This document shows positions 1 through 9,841 of a stretch of 64,000 nt of DNA, in pieces. Numbering within the stretch: position 1 is the stretch's first letter; every line of letters begins with the position of its first letter. The stretch is from Vibrio sp. Y2-5. GTDB lineage: Bacteria > Pseudomonadota > Gammaproteobacteria > Enterobacterales > Vibrionaceae. Made by a program: the position numbers and the translations under genes. Under the pieces are notes generated by a model. The model ran no database searches. It was given only the letters and a program-made list of their open reading frames with translations, and was not told where the DNA came from. The DNA is taken from the NCBI RefSeq assembly GCF_014596725.1, contig NZ_JACVEG010000001.1:1-64000 (forward strand), in the 5' to 3' direction.

Positions 1-34
1 GCGGTCGGAGGTTCGAATCCTCCAGGACGCGCCA
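1..34 (+). tRNA. 3' end of a tRNA gene, probably tRNA-Arg(ACG)
   Basis: Only the 3' part is in the window. The T arm is visible: stem GGAGG (7-11) with CCTCC (19-23) and loop TTCGAAT. It is followed by the acceptor strand AGGACGC (24-30), discriminator G31 and an encoded CCA (32-34). The variable and T-arm bases match those I remember for the enterobacterial tRNA-Arg(ACG) family, which lies downstream of csrA in related genomes. The anticodon is outside the window, so the identity is inferred. Confidence 0.7.
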
Positions 35-40
35 CTATTT

Positions 41-70
41 AAAGCCTCGCATAATGCGAGGCTTTTTCTT
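41..70 (+). terminator. Intrinsic terminator of the tRNA operon
   Basis: A perfect 11-bp stem (41-51 with 55-65) with a 3-nt loop is followed by a T-rich run. It begins 7 bases after the tRNA CCA end. Confidence 0.9.
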
Positions 71-311
71 TTCCGAAAAAGCAATTCTTGTTTATCTGTA
101 GGTAGTAAGTCACTGTTCTCTATCGAAGCTAGATGACTTTACTGGCTGAATTCCAAATTTCATTTCAATATTTCACTATTTCAATCGTAATTGACACAAA
201 TACCTTGTCTACACTCTGGTTTGCTTACAATCGGTTTGCGCCGTTTTGTTAGCTATGCCATAAATCTGACACTCAGTATGTGGTGCTTCTAGAAGAGTAC
301 TCTCAACTAAA

Positions 312-339
312 TTGACAATTTTTAATCAATTGAGATAAT
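312..339 (+). promoter_or_regulatory. Sigma-70 promoter of oadGAB
   Basis: A perfect -35 TTGACA (312-317) is followed after 16 bases by GATAAT (334-339). Transcription would start near 346, giving a leader of about 70 nt that includes the hairpin at 357-372. Confidence 0.65.
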
Positions 340-356
340 TTTCGCTCACTTGTCAT

Positions 357-379
357 AACGAGGAATCTCGTTTTTTTTG
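357..379 (+). terminator. Short attenuator-like hairpin in the oadG leader
   Basis: AACGAG (357-362) pairs with CTCGTT (367-372) around a GAAT loop, and the T-run continues to 378. It lies between the predicted promoter and the oadG start, so it would act as an early terminator or attenuator rather than ending an upstream gene. The stem is short, so the strength is uncertain. Confidence 0.5.
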
Positions 380-416
380 ACGATTGTTGTCAGGATGACA
401 AAAGAAAGGAAGCAAC

Positions 417-701
417 ATGACAAACATTGGAAGCCTGCTAGTAGACGCGGCCGCCCTGATGATTACAGGGATGGGCTTCGTTTTTCTATTCCTAACCATT
501 TTGGTTTATCTCGTTCGGTTAATGTCTAAATTGGTACCTCAAGAAGTACCTCAACCGATCAGTACACCTATCAAAAATAAAAAAGTACCAGTGAAATCTG
601 CGGCGTTGAACCAACAAACGGTCAGCCCACAGGTTGTTGCGGCTATCTCTGCTGCGGTACATCAGCACCGTACTCTAGCTGCTGCTGAAAGTAGTAAATA
701 A
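417..701 (+). CDS. oadG: Oxaloacetate decarboxylase gamma chain
   Basis: Small subunit of the membrane Na+ pump that decarboxylates oxaloacetate to pyruvate. The gamma chain joins the soluble alpha chain to the membrane beta chain and assists assembly. The 94-residue product has one hydrophobic helix near the N-terminus (about residues 13-36), followed by a Lys/Pro/Ala-rich cytoplasmic tail, as usual for OadG. The tail is poorly conserved in this family, so the call rests largely on the helix and on oadA and oadB directly downstream. The start is preceded by AAAGGAAG. The gap to oadA is 19 bases, consistent with one operon. Confidence 0.93.
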   Translation: MTNIGSLLVDAAALMITGMGFVFLFLTILVYLVRLMSKLVPQEVPQPISTPIKNKKVPVKSAALNQQTVSPQVVAAISAAVHQHRTLAAAESSK

Positions 702-720
702 TTAAAAGGAGTTAATAAGC

Positions 721-2508
721 ATGTCTAAACCACTTGCCATAACCGATGTGGTCCTTCGCGATGCCCATCAATCTTTATTTGCTACGCGCATGCGTATCGA
801 AGATATGCTGCCGATTGCAGCAGAGTTGGACAAAGTTGGCTACTGGTCTCTTGAAACTTGGGGTGGAGCAACATTTGATGCCTGTATTCGATTCTTGGGT
901 GAAGATCCATGGGAGCGTTTACGCGAGCTGAAAAAAGCGATGCCTAACACGCCAATGCAAATGCTTTTGCGTGGTCAAAACTTGCTGGGTTATCGTCACT
1001 ATGCCGATGATGTGGTAGAAAAATTTGTTGAGCGAGCGCGTACCAATGGTATGGATGTCTTCCGTATTTTTGATGCGATGAACGATGTTCGTAACTTTGA
1101 GAAAGCAGTAAAAGCGACGATTGATGTCGGTGCCCATGCTCAAGGCACTCTCTCGTATACAACGAGCCCTGTCCACAACGCCAATACTTGGGTTGATCTC
1201 GCTAAGCGATTGGAAGATTTAGGTTGTCATTCTTTGTGTATCAAAGATATGTCTGGCCTACTAAAGCCATATGAAGCTGAAGAGCTGATCACTCGAATCA
1301 AAGAATCTTGTGATGTTCCATTGGCTCTTCACTGTCACGCAACCACGGGCTTATCAACAGCGACAGCGGTGAAAGCGGTGGAAGCTGGTATCGACATTCT
1401 TGATACCGCAATTTCTTCAATGAGCCAGACTTACGGTCATACGCCAACAGAAACGGTTGTTGCGATGCTTCAGGGAACTGAGCGCGATACAAATTTAAAG
1501 CTAGAGCAGATCGAACCTATTGCGGCTTACTTCCGTGACGTGCGTAAAAAATACGCGAAGTGGGAAGGGCAACTAAAAGGCGTTGATTCTCGTATTCTTA
1601 TTGCTCAAGTACCAGGTGGTATGTTGACCAATATGGAAGGCCAACTAAAAGAACAAGGTGCAGCTGACCGTATCGATGAAGTTCTTGAAGAGATCCCTCG
1701 CGTTCGTAAAGATCTTGGTTACATTCCTTTGGTAACACCGACATCACAAATCGTCGGTACTCAAGCTGTGATCAACGTTTTGACAGGTGAACGCTACAAG
1801 AGCATCACTAAAGAAACTGCGGGTTTATTGAAAGGTGAATACGGAGCGGCTCCAGCAGAAGTAAATGCTGAATTGCAAGAGCGTGTTCTCGATGGCGCTG
1901 ACGTTATCACTTGCCGTCCTGCTGACCTACTGCAAGATGAGATGGAACACCTAACGACCGAATTGCTAGAAAAAGCAAAAGCGGAAGGTATTTCTCTGGC
2001 AGAAGATACAGTTGATGATGTACTAACATACGCTCTGTTCCCTCAGGTTGGCTTGAAATTCCTGAAAAATCGTCACAACCCAGAAGCTTTCGAACCTGCA
2101 CCGGGTAAAGAGGCGGCAGCTCCTGTCGTTGCAACACCTGCTGCGGCACCAGTCGTTGGTGGTATTGAAACTTACAGTGTTAAAGTTGATGGTCATGTGT
2201 ACGATGTGGAAGTTGGTCCGCAAGGTCAGCTAACGTCGGTTTCGCCTGCGCAGGCTAAACCTGCTGCTACAGCTGTAGTTGCTGTATCTGATAATGCTGA
2301 AGATGTTCCAGCACCACTAGCCGGTACTATTTTCAAAGTAAACGTAGCGGCTGGTGAAGAAGTTGCTGAAGGCGATGTACTCATTATTCTCGAAGCAATG
2401 AAGATGGAAACTGAAGTCAGAGCGGCTCGCTCAGGTTTAGTTCAGGATCTTCATGTCAAAGAAGGTGACGCTGTTGCTGTTGGTTCACCACTACTGAGCT
2501 TGGCGTAA
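721..2508 (+). CDS. oadA: Oxaloacetate decarboxylase alpha chain (biotin-carrying)
   Basis: Carboxyltransferase subunit of the oxaloacetate decarboxylase Na+ pump. It transfers CO2 from oxaloacetate to its own biotin for release at OadB. The 595 residues comprise an N-terminal HMGL-like/pyruvate carboxyltransferase TIM barrel, opening with the metal-site segment VVLRDAHQS, then a conserved central domain. An Ala/Pro-rich linker (about 465-525) leads to a C-terminal biotinyl domain with the EAMKMET motif, whose biotinylated lysine is K561. Length and domain order match the family. A ribosome-binding site (AAAAGGAG) precedes the ATG. It is the second gene of oadGAB. Confidence 0.97.
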   Translation: MSKPLAITDVVLRDAHQSLFATRMRIEDMLPIAAELDKVGYWSLETWGGATFDACIRFLGEDPWERLRELKKAMPNTPMQMLLRGQNLLGYRHYADDVVEKFVERARTNGMDVFRIFDAMNDVRNFEKAVKATIDVGAHAQGTLSYTTSPVHNANTWVDLAKRLEDLGCHSLCIKDMSGLLKPYEAEELITRIKESCDVPLALHCHATTGLSTATAVKAVEAGIDILDTAISSMSQTYGHTPTETVVAMLQGTERDTNLKLEQIEPIAAYFRDVRKKYAKWEGQLKGVDSRILIAQVPGGMLTNMEGQLKEQGAADRIDEVLEEIPRVRKDLGYIPLVTPTSQIVGTQAVINVLTGERYKSITKETAGLLKGEYGAAPAEVNAELQERVLDGADVITCRPADLLQDEMEHLTTELLEKAKAEGISLAEDTVDDVLTYALFPQVGLKFLKNRHNPEAFEPAPGKEAAAPVVATPAAAPVVGGIETYSVKVDGHVYDVEVGPQGQLTSVSPAQAKPAATAVVAVSDNAEDVPAPLAGTIFKVNVAAGEEVAEGDVLIILEAMKMETEVRAARSGLVQDLHVKEGDAVAVGSPLLSLA

Positions 2509-2517
2509 GGGAGTACC

Positions 2518-3648
2518 ATGGACGGATTAATAACCTTATGGCTTGAAACAGGTATAGCTAACTTTGAACTAGGCCAGATCATTATGATCATGGTTGGTTG
2601 TTTGCTACTGTTCCTTGCTATTCGTAAAGGTTTTGAACCCTTGTTACTTCTGCCAATTGGCTTTGGTGCGGTTCTAGCAAATATTCCAAATGCTGGTTTC
2701 ACCGAACCGGGAGGTTTGCTTTACTACGTTTACCACGTAGGGATCGAATCGGGTGTATTCCCGTTGTTGATCTTTATGGGTGTAGGTGCAATGACTGACT
2801 TTGGTGCTTTGATCGCAAACCCCAAAACATTGTGGTTAGGCGCTGCGGCGCAGTTAGGTATTTTTGCGACATTATTTGGCGCAATTTTCCTTAACTATGT
2901 TCCGGGAATGGAATTTACCATGGCAGATGCCTCATCGATCGCGATTATCGGTGGTGCAGATGGCCCGACAGCAATTTTCTTAGCAAGTAAGTTGTCACCG
3001 GATCTGCTGGGTGCGATCGCCGTAGCTGCATACAGCTATATGGCATTGGTACCTATTATCCAGCCGCCAATTATGAAAGCACTCACGACTCCTGAAGAGC
3101 GCCAGATTAAAATGGCTCAGCTTCGTCATGTTGGGAAAACCGAAAAAATCATTTTCCCACTGATTGTCCTTCTGATGACCATTTTGTTCTTACCGTCAGC
3201 GACTCCACTTGTGGGTATGTTCTGTTTAGGAAACTTGATGCGTGAAGCGGGTGTGGTTGAGCGTTTGTCTAAAACTGCGCAAAATGAGCTGATCAACATC
3301 GTCACTATTTTCCTAGGGCTTGGTGTCGGTTCTAAGTTGCAAGCGGATAAATTCTTAAATTTGGAAACCTTGGGTATTCTGGCTTTAGGCGCCGTGGCAT
3401 TCAGTATTGGTACTGCTGGTGGCGTTATTATGGCTAAGCTCCTCAACAAGTTCTCAAAAGAAGATATTAACCCGCTGATCGGTGCGGCTGGCGTATCTGC
3501 GGTTCCTATGGCTGCACGAGTGGTTAACAAGGTCGGCTTACAAGCTAACCCTCAAAACTTCTTGTTAATGCATGCTATGGGGCCGAACGTAGCGGGCGTA
3601 CTGGGTTCTGCGGTTGCTGCGGGTGTATTACTAGCGCTAGTGGGTTAA
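2518..3648 (+). CDS. oadB: Oxaloacetate decarboxylase beta chain, Na+ channel subunit
   Basis: Integral membrane subunit that decarboxylates carboxybiotin and couples this to export of Na+ from the cytoplasm. The 376-residue product is hydrophobic throughout. It carries the family signature [10 protein letters not shown] followed by the conserved loop ending [11 protein letters not shown], the re-entrant Na+-binding region, and a conserved C-terminal segment with ARVVNKVG and HAMGPNVAG. It starts 9 bases after oadA with GGGAG as ribosome-binding site. The strong hairpin at 3757-3785 is the first terminator downstream. Confidence 0.97.
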   Translation: MDGLITLWLETGIANFELGQIIMIMVGCLLLFLAIRKGFEPLLLLPIGFGAVLANIPNAGFTEPGGLLYYVYHVGIESGVFPLLIFMGVGAMTDFGALIANPKTLWLGAAAQLGIFATLFGAIFLNYVPGMEFTMADASSIAIIGGADGPTAIFLASKLSPDLLGAIAVAAYSYMALVPIIQPPIMKALTTPEERQIKMAQLRHVGKTEKIIFPLIVLLMTILFLPSATPLVGMFCLGNLMREAGVVERLSKTAQNELINIVTIFLGLGVGSKLQADKFLNLETLGILALGAVAFSIGTAGGVIMAKLLNKFSKEDINPLIGAAGVSAVPMAARVVNKVGLQANPQNFLLMHAMGPNVAGVLGSAVAAGVLLALVG

Positions 3649-3756
3649 TCGCTAACGGATGAAACCGATGGGTTAAACTACCAATAGAGAACACTATCTC
3701 TGCTTAACGCTTTAACGGTATGAAACTGTAGTGTTTGTAAATATTGGTATATATTC

Positions 3757-3785
3757 AAAGGGATGCTGCAGCATCCCTTTTTTAT
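3757..3785 (+). terminator. Intrinsic terminator of oadGAB, just upstream of the next gene
   Basis: A 24-base perfect palindrome (3757-3780, centre TGCA) is followed by T residues. It lies about 110 bases after oadB but only 22 bases before the next start codon. The gene at 3808 must therefore be read through it or started from a promoter overlapping it. An ATG at 3763 lies inside the palindrome and is rejected as a start. Confidence 0.85.
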
Positions 3786-3807
3786 TTGCGCTATAGGGAC
3801 AGTTGAA

Positions 3808-4755
3808 ATGGAAAACAAGCAAATTGCTATTACCCAGTTTGGTGGGCCTGAAGTTCTTTCAATATTATCGTCACCCATTCCTGAGCCGAAAGCGGGCGAA
3901 GTATTAGTTCGTGTGGCTTACTCTGGAATCAATCCGATTGATGTAAAAACACGAGCAGGTTTAGGCTGGGCTGCAGCTCAAAATAAAGACAACTTACCTT
4001 GGGTTCCGGGCTACGATGTTGCTGGTCAGATCGTGAAAACTGGCGAAGGTGTTTCTCGATTACAGGAAGGTGATAACGTCGCTGGCTTTATTGGCTTCCC
4101 TATTCGCGGCGGTGGATATAGCCAATACGTGTGTGTCCCAGAAAGTGAACTGAGTTTGGTGCCAGAATCGGTCACTCTAGAAGCTGCTGCCGTTCTTCCT
4201 CTCGCGGGGCAAACCGCTGCTCAGGCTTTGAATAAAGCGGAAGTGAAAGAAGATGATGTGGTCTTAATTTTAGCGGGAGCTGGCGGCGTTGGGCACTTAG
4301 CTGTGCAAATAGCCATAGCAGCAAAAGCGGAGGTTTATACCACTTGCAGCGAAAGCAATCTGGATTATTTGGCGACGCTGGGTGCTCACGCGATTAACTA
4401 TCAGTTTGCGCCAGTCTCTCAGCGTATTGAAAAAGTGGATGTATTGATTGACCTTGTTGGCGGTGATGCTGCTTTGGATGCGTTGAAGTGTCTGAATGAC
4501 AATGCACGTGTTGTCACTGTTCCGACATTAAGTGCGGAACTGATTTGCGAGAAAGCAAAAATGTTGGGTTTTCAAGCCACTGGCATGTTAGTCGATCCTA
4601 ACCCTGAGCAGTTAGACACTATGTTGTACATGGTGAGTGTAGGGTTGCTAAAAACTGAAATTCAGCAAATCTACCCTATGGATGAAGTACAACAAGCCCA
4701 CAAACAAATAGAAACGGGTCATACACGAGGCAAGGTTTTGTTAGATATGAAATGA
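3808..4755 (+). CDS. MDR-family NAD(P)H:quinone oxidoreductase-like protein
   Basis: Medium-chain dehydrogenase/reductase of the zinc-independent quinone oxidoreductase branch. The 315 residues have an N-terminal GroES-like domain (GINPIDVKTRAG; VPGYDVAGQI) and a Rossmann fold with the nucleotide-binding motif AGAGGVGH near residue 150. I do not see the Cys cluster of a structural zinc. The substrate cannot be told from the sequence. The start at 3808 was chosen because the in-frame ATG at 3763 lies within the terminator palindrome and the protein family begins near this point. Its stop overlaps the next gene (ATGA), indicating translational coupling. Confidence 0.85.
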   Translation: MENKQIAITQFGGPEVLSILSSPIPEPKAGEVLVRVAYSGINPIDVKTRAGLGWAAAQNKDNLPWVPGYDVAGQIVKTGEGVSRLQEGDNVAGFIGFPIRGGGYSQYVCVPESELSLVPESVTLEAAAVLPLAGQTAAQALNKAEVKEDDVVLILAGAGGVGHLAVQIAIAAKAEVYTTCSESNLDYLATLGAHAINYQFAPVSQRIEKVDVLIDLVGGDAALDALKCLNDNARVVTVPTLSAELICEKAKMLGFQATGMLVDPNPEQLDTMLYMVSVGLLKTEIQQIYPMDEVQQAHKQIETGHTRGKVLLDMK

Positions 4756-5207
4756 TTGAGTTTTTTAACTCTCTTTTCACCCAATTTGCGCAGTTGTTCT
4801 CTGATTCAGCGTTATGGGTTCTCTTTTTTGGCGGCTTTCTAAGTGCAACTCTACTTCCCGGTGGTTCAGAAGCCGCTTTAATCGCTACATTAGCGCTCAA
4901 TCAATATTCCGTATTTTCTGTCATTACAGTCGCAACTTTGGGGAATACCCTTGGTGGCTTAGTTAACTATTGGTTAGGTTTATGGCTGCCGAATAGAACT
5001 CAGCAGCAAAAGCATGGTCATAAAGCTTTAGCTTGGTTAACTAAGTACGGCTACTGGTCTTTGCTGTTTAGTTGGTTACCTATTATTGGCGATCCACTTT
5101 GTTTAGCCGCTGGATGGTTAAGAATGAAATTTTTACCTTCATTTGTCATGATTTTGATTGGCAAAGCGCTTCGATATTCCATTCTAGCCGTTCTTTTCTT
5201 TTTCTAA
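4752..5207 (+). CDS. yqaA: YqaA/DedA-like inner-membrane protein
   Basis: Predicted inner-membrane protein of 151 residues related to the YqaA branch of the DedA/SNARE-associated family. Its hydrophobic segments lie around residues 20-45, 55-75 and 100-150. The conserved loops LPGGSEA and the GN..GG..NYW pattern resemble the VTT domain, which in some members is linked to lipid or undecaprenyl-phosphate translocation. Function here is not established. It overlaps the preceding gene by four bases (ATGA). The next gene follows 19 bases later. Confidence 0.85.
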   Translation: MIEFFNSLFTQFAQLFSDSALWVLFFGGFLSATLLPGGSEAALIATLALNQYSVFSVITVATLGNTLGGLVNYWLGLWLPNRTQQQKHGHKALAWLTKYGYWSLLFSWLPIIGDPLCLAAGWLRMKFLPSFVMILIGKALRYSILAVLFFF

Positions 5208-5226
5208 GATTTTCTAAGGAGATGTT

Positions 5227-8082
5227 ATGAGGAAAATCTGGGCTGGAGCCTTCTTATTAATCGCCATTTATGGCTGTAGTACTCAAACCAAACCAGAGAC
5301 TGACCTCTCCTCACTTCCTCAAGGTATTCACTTAATTGAACAAGTGAATGCCGTCTCCGGTAAAGTGATGATCCCTTATTCTAAATACCGTTTAGATAAT
5401 GGATTAACCGTTATTCTTTCTCCGGATCATTCTGATCCGTTAGTGAATGTAGACGTTACTTATCATGTTGGATCGGCTCGCGAAGAATTAGGCAAGTCAG
5501 GTTTTGCTCACTTTTTTGAGCATATGATGTTCCAAGGTTCCAAGAATGTAGGTGACCAAGAACATTTTCGACTGATCACGGAAGCGGGCGGTTCCTTGAA
5601 TGGCACAACTAACCGAGACCGGACGAACTACTATGAAACGGTACCGGCTAATCAACTGGAAAAAGTGTTGTGGTTGGAAGCGGATCGTATGGGTTTCTTA
5701 CTTGATGCCGTTTCTCAACGTAAGTTCGAAATCCAGCGCGATACAGTGAAGAATGAGCGTGCGCAAAATTATGACAATCGTCCTTATGGTCTTATGTGGG
5801 AAAAAATGGGTGAGGCGATATATCCAGAAGGACACCCTTACTCTTGGCAGACTATCGGATATGTTGAAGATTTGGATAAAGTTGATGTTAACGATTTAAA
5901 AGCGTTTTTCCTGCGCTGGTACGGTCCAAACAATGCTGTTTTGACTATCGGTGGTGACATTGACGTCGATGAAACTCTTCAATGGGTAAACAAATACTTT
6001 GGTTCTATTCCTAAAGGGCCGGAAGTGAAAAATGCCAAAAAGCAGCCTGCGATATTGCCTGAAAATCGCTTTATCACCATGGAAGATCGTATTCAACAGC
6101 CAATGGTATTGATTGGATGGCCGACTTCATATCGTGGTGCAGATGATCAAATGTCACTGGATGTATTGGCTAGTGTTCTTGGCAGCGGAACGAACAGCTA
6201 TCTGTATCAAAGTCTTGTCAAAACCCAGAAAGCGGTAAGTGCTGGGGCGTTCCACGATTGCTCTGAATTAGCATGCAATTTCTATGTCTTTGCCATGGCT
6301 CCTGCTGGTAATAAAGGTCAATTGGCACCTTTATATGAAGAGCTTATGCAAACCCTTGATGAGTTCAAATCGAAGGGTGTGTCGACAGAACGTTTGGAAC
6401 AAATCACAGGGATAGCAGAAGCAAATTCAGTTTTTGCTTTGCAAAGTGTGTCAGGAAAAGTGGCTCAGTTGGCTGCAAATGAAACCTTTTATGGCCAACC
6501 GGATCGTATTGAAGATCAGCTGGAACACTTGCGTCATGTTTCGCCGAAAACTTTGACGGCGGTTTATAGCAAATACCTTGATGGTAAAAATAAAGCCACA
6601 CTCAGTATTGTTCCACAAGGTAAAACCAAATTCGCAGTGAAGAAAGCGACATTTGTAACGCCTGAGCGCAATTTGCCACCACATCAAAAAATCACTGAGC
6701 AGCAACTGACTTACCGACATGTGAAAGATAATTTTGATCGTTCAGTAATGCCGAAAGTCGCTGATGCTGTTCAGGCTCGCTTACCGACGTTGTATGACAT
6801 TTACTTCAACAACGGTGCTGAGTTGCTTGGAACCAAGACATCTGAAACACCGACAGTGGTTATGCAATTTAAACTTCCGGCTGGTGAAAGACATGTGCCA
6901 AGAGGTAAGGAAGGATTAGCCAATTTAACCGCCGCCATGATGGAGCAGGGTTCTACATTAAGAAATGTTGAAGAGATTCAAGCACAATTGGATAAATTAG
7001 GTTCAACCATCAGCGTGAATGCGAATACCTATTCAACAAGCGTTGTGGTTTCTAGTTTAGAGAAGAATCTAGCTGAAACCTTGTCGGTGATCGAGGAAGT
7101 GTTATTCCAACCGGGCTTTAAACAAGATGATTTTGACCGAATCAAGCAACAAATGATTCAAGGAATGGTCTATCAGCATCAGCAACCGGAATGGCTAGCA
7201 TCGCAAGCAACTCGCCAAGTGTTATTTGGTTCCTCGATTTTTGCTCGCTCCAGTGATGGTACTAATGATTCTATCGCCAGTTTGACCTTGGATGATGTGA
7301 AGCATTTCTATCGTAAACATTACACACCGAATGGTGCTCAAATCGTTGTCGTTGGGGATATTTCAAAACAGGATATTCGCAAGCAGCTTAACTTTTTCGC
7401 AAATTGGAAAGGAGAGGCTTCTCCTCTGATTGATCCTCAAATCATTCCTAACTTAACCAGTAAGAAAGTTTACTTGGTGGACAAACCGGATGCGCCTCAA
7501 TCAGTGGTTCGTTTGGTTCGACGTGGTTTACCATTTGACGCTACGGGTGAGCTTTATCTGAGTCAACTGGCAAACTTTAATCTAGCTGGGAATTTCAATA
7601 GTCGTATTAATCAGAATTTACGTGAAGATAAAGGTTTTACCTATGGTGCGGGTAGCTACTTTACCAGTAACAGAGAAGTCGGTGCGGTGGTGTTTAATGC
7701 TCAAGTCAGAGCGGATGCTACGTTAGATTCGATTATTGAGTTACAGAACGAAATGGCGAAGTTCAGCGAGCAAGGCTTAACTGAACAAGAGATGGATTTC
7801 TTACGTCTGGCGGTGGGACAGCAAGATGCCTTGAAGTATGAAACTCCGGGACAAAAGGCTTCCTTATTGAGCAGCATATTGACCTACAGCTTGGATAGAG
7901 ATTATCTACAAGTTCGTAATGAGATAGTCAAAAGCGTTGATAAAGTGACACTAGATCGTTTAGCTGCGAAATGGTTTAATCCGAATGACTACCAGATTAT
8001 CGTGGTCGGTGATGCAAAAACACTCAAGCCTCAACTAGAAAAATTAACAATTCCCGTAGAAGAGCTTGAAATCATCCGCTAG
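5227..8082 (+). CDS. M16-family zinc metallopeptidase, probable lipoprotein
   Basis: Large insulinase/pitrilysin-like protease (951 residues) with two tandem M16 halves. The N-terminal half carries the inverted zinc motif HFFEH (H95, E98, H99) with the distal glutamate in KNER (E177), 78 residues on as the family requires. The C-terminal half (from about 500) lacks the motif and keeps the R/Y-containing substrate-binding segment (FTYGAGSYF). The N-terminus is a lipoprotein signal with Cys17 after a hydrophobic stretch, so the enzyme is probably anchored facing the periplasm. The substrate is unknown. AAGGAG precedes the ATG. Confidence 0.9.
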   Translation: MRKIWAGAFLLIAIYGCSTQTKPETDLSSLPQGIHLIEQVNAVSGKVMIPYSKYRLDNGLTVILSPDHSDPLVNVDVTYHVGSAREELGKSGFAHFFEHMMFQGSKNVGDQEHFRLITEAGGSLNGTTNRDRTNYYETVPANQLEKVLWLEADRMGFLLDAVSQRKFEIQRDTVKNERAQNYDNRPYGLMWEKMGEAIYPEGHPYSWQTIGYVEDLDKVDVNDLKAFFLRWYGPNNAVLTIGGDIDVDETLQWVNKYFGSIPKGPEVKNAKKQPAILPENRFITMEDRIQQPMVLIGWPTSYRGADDQMSLDVLASVLGSGTNSYLYQSLVKTQKAVSAGAFHDCSELACNFYVFAMAPAGNKGQLAPLYEELMQTLDEFKSKGVSTERLEQITGIAEANSVFALQSVSGKVAQLAANETFYGQPDRIEDQLEHLRHVSPKTLTAVYSKYLDGKNKATLSIVPQGKTKFAVKKATFVTPERNLPPHQKITEQQLTYRHVKDNFDRSVMPKVADAVQARLPTLYDIYFNNGAELLGTKTSETPTVVMQFKLPAGERHVPRGKEGLANLTAAMMEQGSTLRNVEEIQAQLDKLGSTISVNANTYSTSVVVSSLEKNLAETLSVIEEVLFQPGFKQDDFDRIKQQMIQGMVYQHQQPEWLASQATRQVLFGSSIFARSSDGTNDSIASLTLDDVKHFYRKHYTPNGAQIVVVGDISKQDIRKQLNFFANWKGEASPLIDPQIIPNLTSKKVYLVDKPDAPQSVVRLVRRGLPFDATGELYLSQLANFNLAGNFNSRINQNLREDKGFTYGAGSYFTSNREVGAVVFNAQVRADATLDSIIELQNEMAKFSEQGLTEQEMDFLRLAVGQQDALKYETPGQKASLLSSILTYSLDRDYLQVRNEIVKSVDKVTLDRLAAKWFNPNDYQIIVVGDAKTLKPQLEKLTIPVEELEIIR

Positions 8083-8096
8083 AGTACACATAAAAG

Positions 8097-8121
8097 AGGA
8101 GGCGACGTTCGCGTGCCTCCT
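8097..8121 (+). terminator. UUCG-capped hairpin after the M16 peptidase gene
   Basis: AGGAGGC (8097-8103) pairs with GCCTCCT (8115-8121). Inside it, ACG pairs with CGT around a TTCG tetraloop, with G8104 bulged. The trailing sequence (TGTCTGTCTT) is T-rich but has no long T-run, so it is either a modest terminator or an mRNA 3'-end stabiliser. Confidence 0.5.
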
Positions 8122-8207
8122 GTCTGTCTTCGTTGATTCTTCCACTAAACAAGGTTGAACTGCTAGAGGATTAGGCCGACTAACAATACATATAAGCGAA
8201 TTTCAAT

Positions 8208-9773
8208 TTGACTAATTTTGCCGAGCGACTTGAACGAGTTGCAAATAAATCCAAGGTATTTCAGCAGTTTGGCCGTGGTGTAGAACGTGAAACATTACGC
8301 TATACCTCTGATGGTGAGCTAGCTCTGACGCCACATCCTCAATCACTTGGCAGTGCTTTGACGAACCGTTGGGTCACCACCGACTTCTCTGAGTCTTTGC
8401 TGGAATTTATTACACCAGTTTCTAATGATGTTGAAACGTTAATGTCACAATTGAAAGATATTCATCATTTTGCTCAGTCTAAGCTTGATGATGAGAAGTT
8501 GTGGCCGTTGTCTATGCCTTGTTATGTAGGTAGCGAAGATGACATCAATCTTGCTCAGTATGGCTCGTCGAATACAGGCCGAATGAAGACCTTGTATCGT
8601 GCAGGTCTTAAAAAGCGTTATGGCAGCTTGATGCAGATTATCTCCGGCGTTCATTTCAACTTCTCTTTCCCAGATTCGTTCTGGGACGCATTGTATGGTG
8701 AGCAAGATGAAGCGGCGCGTCAGGAAACTAAATCGGAAGCGTACTTTGCGCTGATCCGAAACTATTATCGATTTGGGTGGTTGATTCCCTATTTCTTTGG
8801 CGCATCGCCAGCACTTTGTTCATCTTTCATTCGTGGCCGTGAAACAAAACTGCCATTTGAGAAAGTTGGTGGCACCTTATACCTTCCGCACGCAACCTCT
8901 TTGCGTCTAAGTGATTTAGGCTATACCAATAGTGCTCAGAGTGGACTAAAAATCGGTTTCAACGGTTTAAATCAGTATCTGGAAGGGTTGAACAGAGCGA
9001 TTCGTACGCCTTCAGCAGAGTTTGCAGAAATTGGTGTCAAAGTGGATGGTGAGTATTGCCAGCTCAACAGCAACGTTCTGCAAATTGAAAATGAACTGTA
9101 TGCACCAATCCGACCTAAACGTGTAGCGAAAAGTGGTGAAAAGCCATCAGAAGCGCTAGCTCGAGGCGGCGTTGAATATATTGAGGTTCGTTCTCTGGAT
9201 GTGAACCCGTTCAGCCCAGTGGGTGTAACAGAACAGCAAGTTCGATTCTTAGATCTCTTCTTAACATGGGCAGCGCTTTCGGACTCAGATCCAATGGACA
9301 GCTGTGAACTGGAATGTTGGAGAGACAACTGGAACAAAGTCATTGTTCAAGGTCGACAAGTTGGTCTTGAGCTACAGATTGGTTGCCATGGTGAAAAACT
9401 CTCATTGCAAGATTGGGCTAAGCGCGTGTTTGCTGATTTACGCCAAATTGCTGAAGTGATGGATGCAGAAATTGGCGGTGATGATTACCAACAAGTGTGT
9501 AATGAGTTGGAAACGTGGATAGATAATCCTGAAAAAACATTATCGGCGCAATTGCTGGAAAAAGTAAAAACGTCTGGTGGTTTAGGTAAAGCAGGGTGTG
9601 CGTTAGGTCTGCAATATCGCCAAGACAATCTTGAGCATCAATATCAAGTTTATTCCAAAGCGATGATGGAAGAAGAAGTCATTCGTTCTGTTGAAGAACA
9701 ACTTAGTATCGAACAACAAGATACGTTAAGTTTTGACGAATATCTTGAGCAGTATTTTGCTTACCTGAAATAA
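8208..9773 (+). CDS. gshA: Glutamate-cysteine ligase
   Basis: First enzyme of glutathione synthesis, joining glutamate to cysteine with ATP. The 521-residue cytoplasmic protein has the class-1 (enterobacterial) GshA architecture, including [11 protein letters not shown] near the N-terminus, [14 protein letters not shown] and later [17 protein letters not shown]. The start is a TTG at 8208: no in-frame ATG precedes the conserved N-terminus, and E. coli gshA also uses UUG. No convincing Shine-Dalgarno sequence lies upstream, so translation initiation may be weak. luxS follows on the same strand, as in many gammaproteobacteria. Confidence 0.96.
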   Translation: MTNFAERLERVANKSKVFQQFGRGVERETLRYTSDGELALTPHPQSLGSALTNRWVTTDFSESLLEFITPVSNDVETLMSQLKDIHHFAQSKLDDEKLWPLSMPCYVGSEDDINLAQYGSSNTGRMKTLYRAGLKKRYGSLMQIISGVHFNFSFPDSFWDALYGEQDEAARQETKSEAYFALIRNYYRFGWLIPYFFGASPALCSSFIRGRETKLPFEKVGGTLYLPHATSLRLSDLGYTNSAQSGLKIGFNGLNQYLEGLNRAIRTPSAEFAEIGVKVDGEYCQLNSNVLQIENELYAPIRPKRVAKSGEKPSEALARGGVEYIEVRSLDVNPFSPVGVTEQQVRFLDLFLTWAALSDSDPMDSCELECWRDNWNKVIVQGRQVGLELQIGCHGEKLSLQDWAKRVFADLRQIAEVMDAEIGGDDYQQVCNELETWIDNPEKTLSAQLLEKVKTSGGLGKAGCALGLQYRQDNLEHQYQVYSKAMMEEEVIRSVEEQLSIEQQDTLSFDEYLEQYFAYLK

Positions 9774-9841
9774 GCCGCTTCACCATTGATGCTTAGATAG
9801 CTATCATTAGCAAATAACAATAGTTAGCAAACCATTTATTT

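Larger units (their letters stand above)
71..416 (+). other. Intergenic region upstream of oadG
   Basis: About 350 bases of AT-rich sequence with no credible ORF. It holds a good sigma-70 promoter (312-339) and a short hairpin with a T-run (357-379), both listed separately. I see nothing else recognisable in the first 240 bases. Confidence 0.7.

Noticed and set aside
3763..3807. Upstream in-frame ATG for the MDR oxidoreductase
   Set aside because: It lies inside the oadGAB terminator palindrome and adds residues unlike the family.
9808..9831. Direct repeat TTAGCAAA near the luxS promoter region
   Set aside because: Only two short AT-rich copies. This is within chance expectation.
9774..9841. 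Possible MicA-like sRNA between gshA and luxS
   Set aside because: The gap is only 114 bases, without a sigma-E-type promoter or an intrinsic terminator before luxS.
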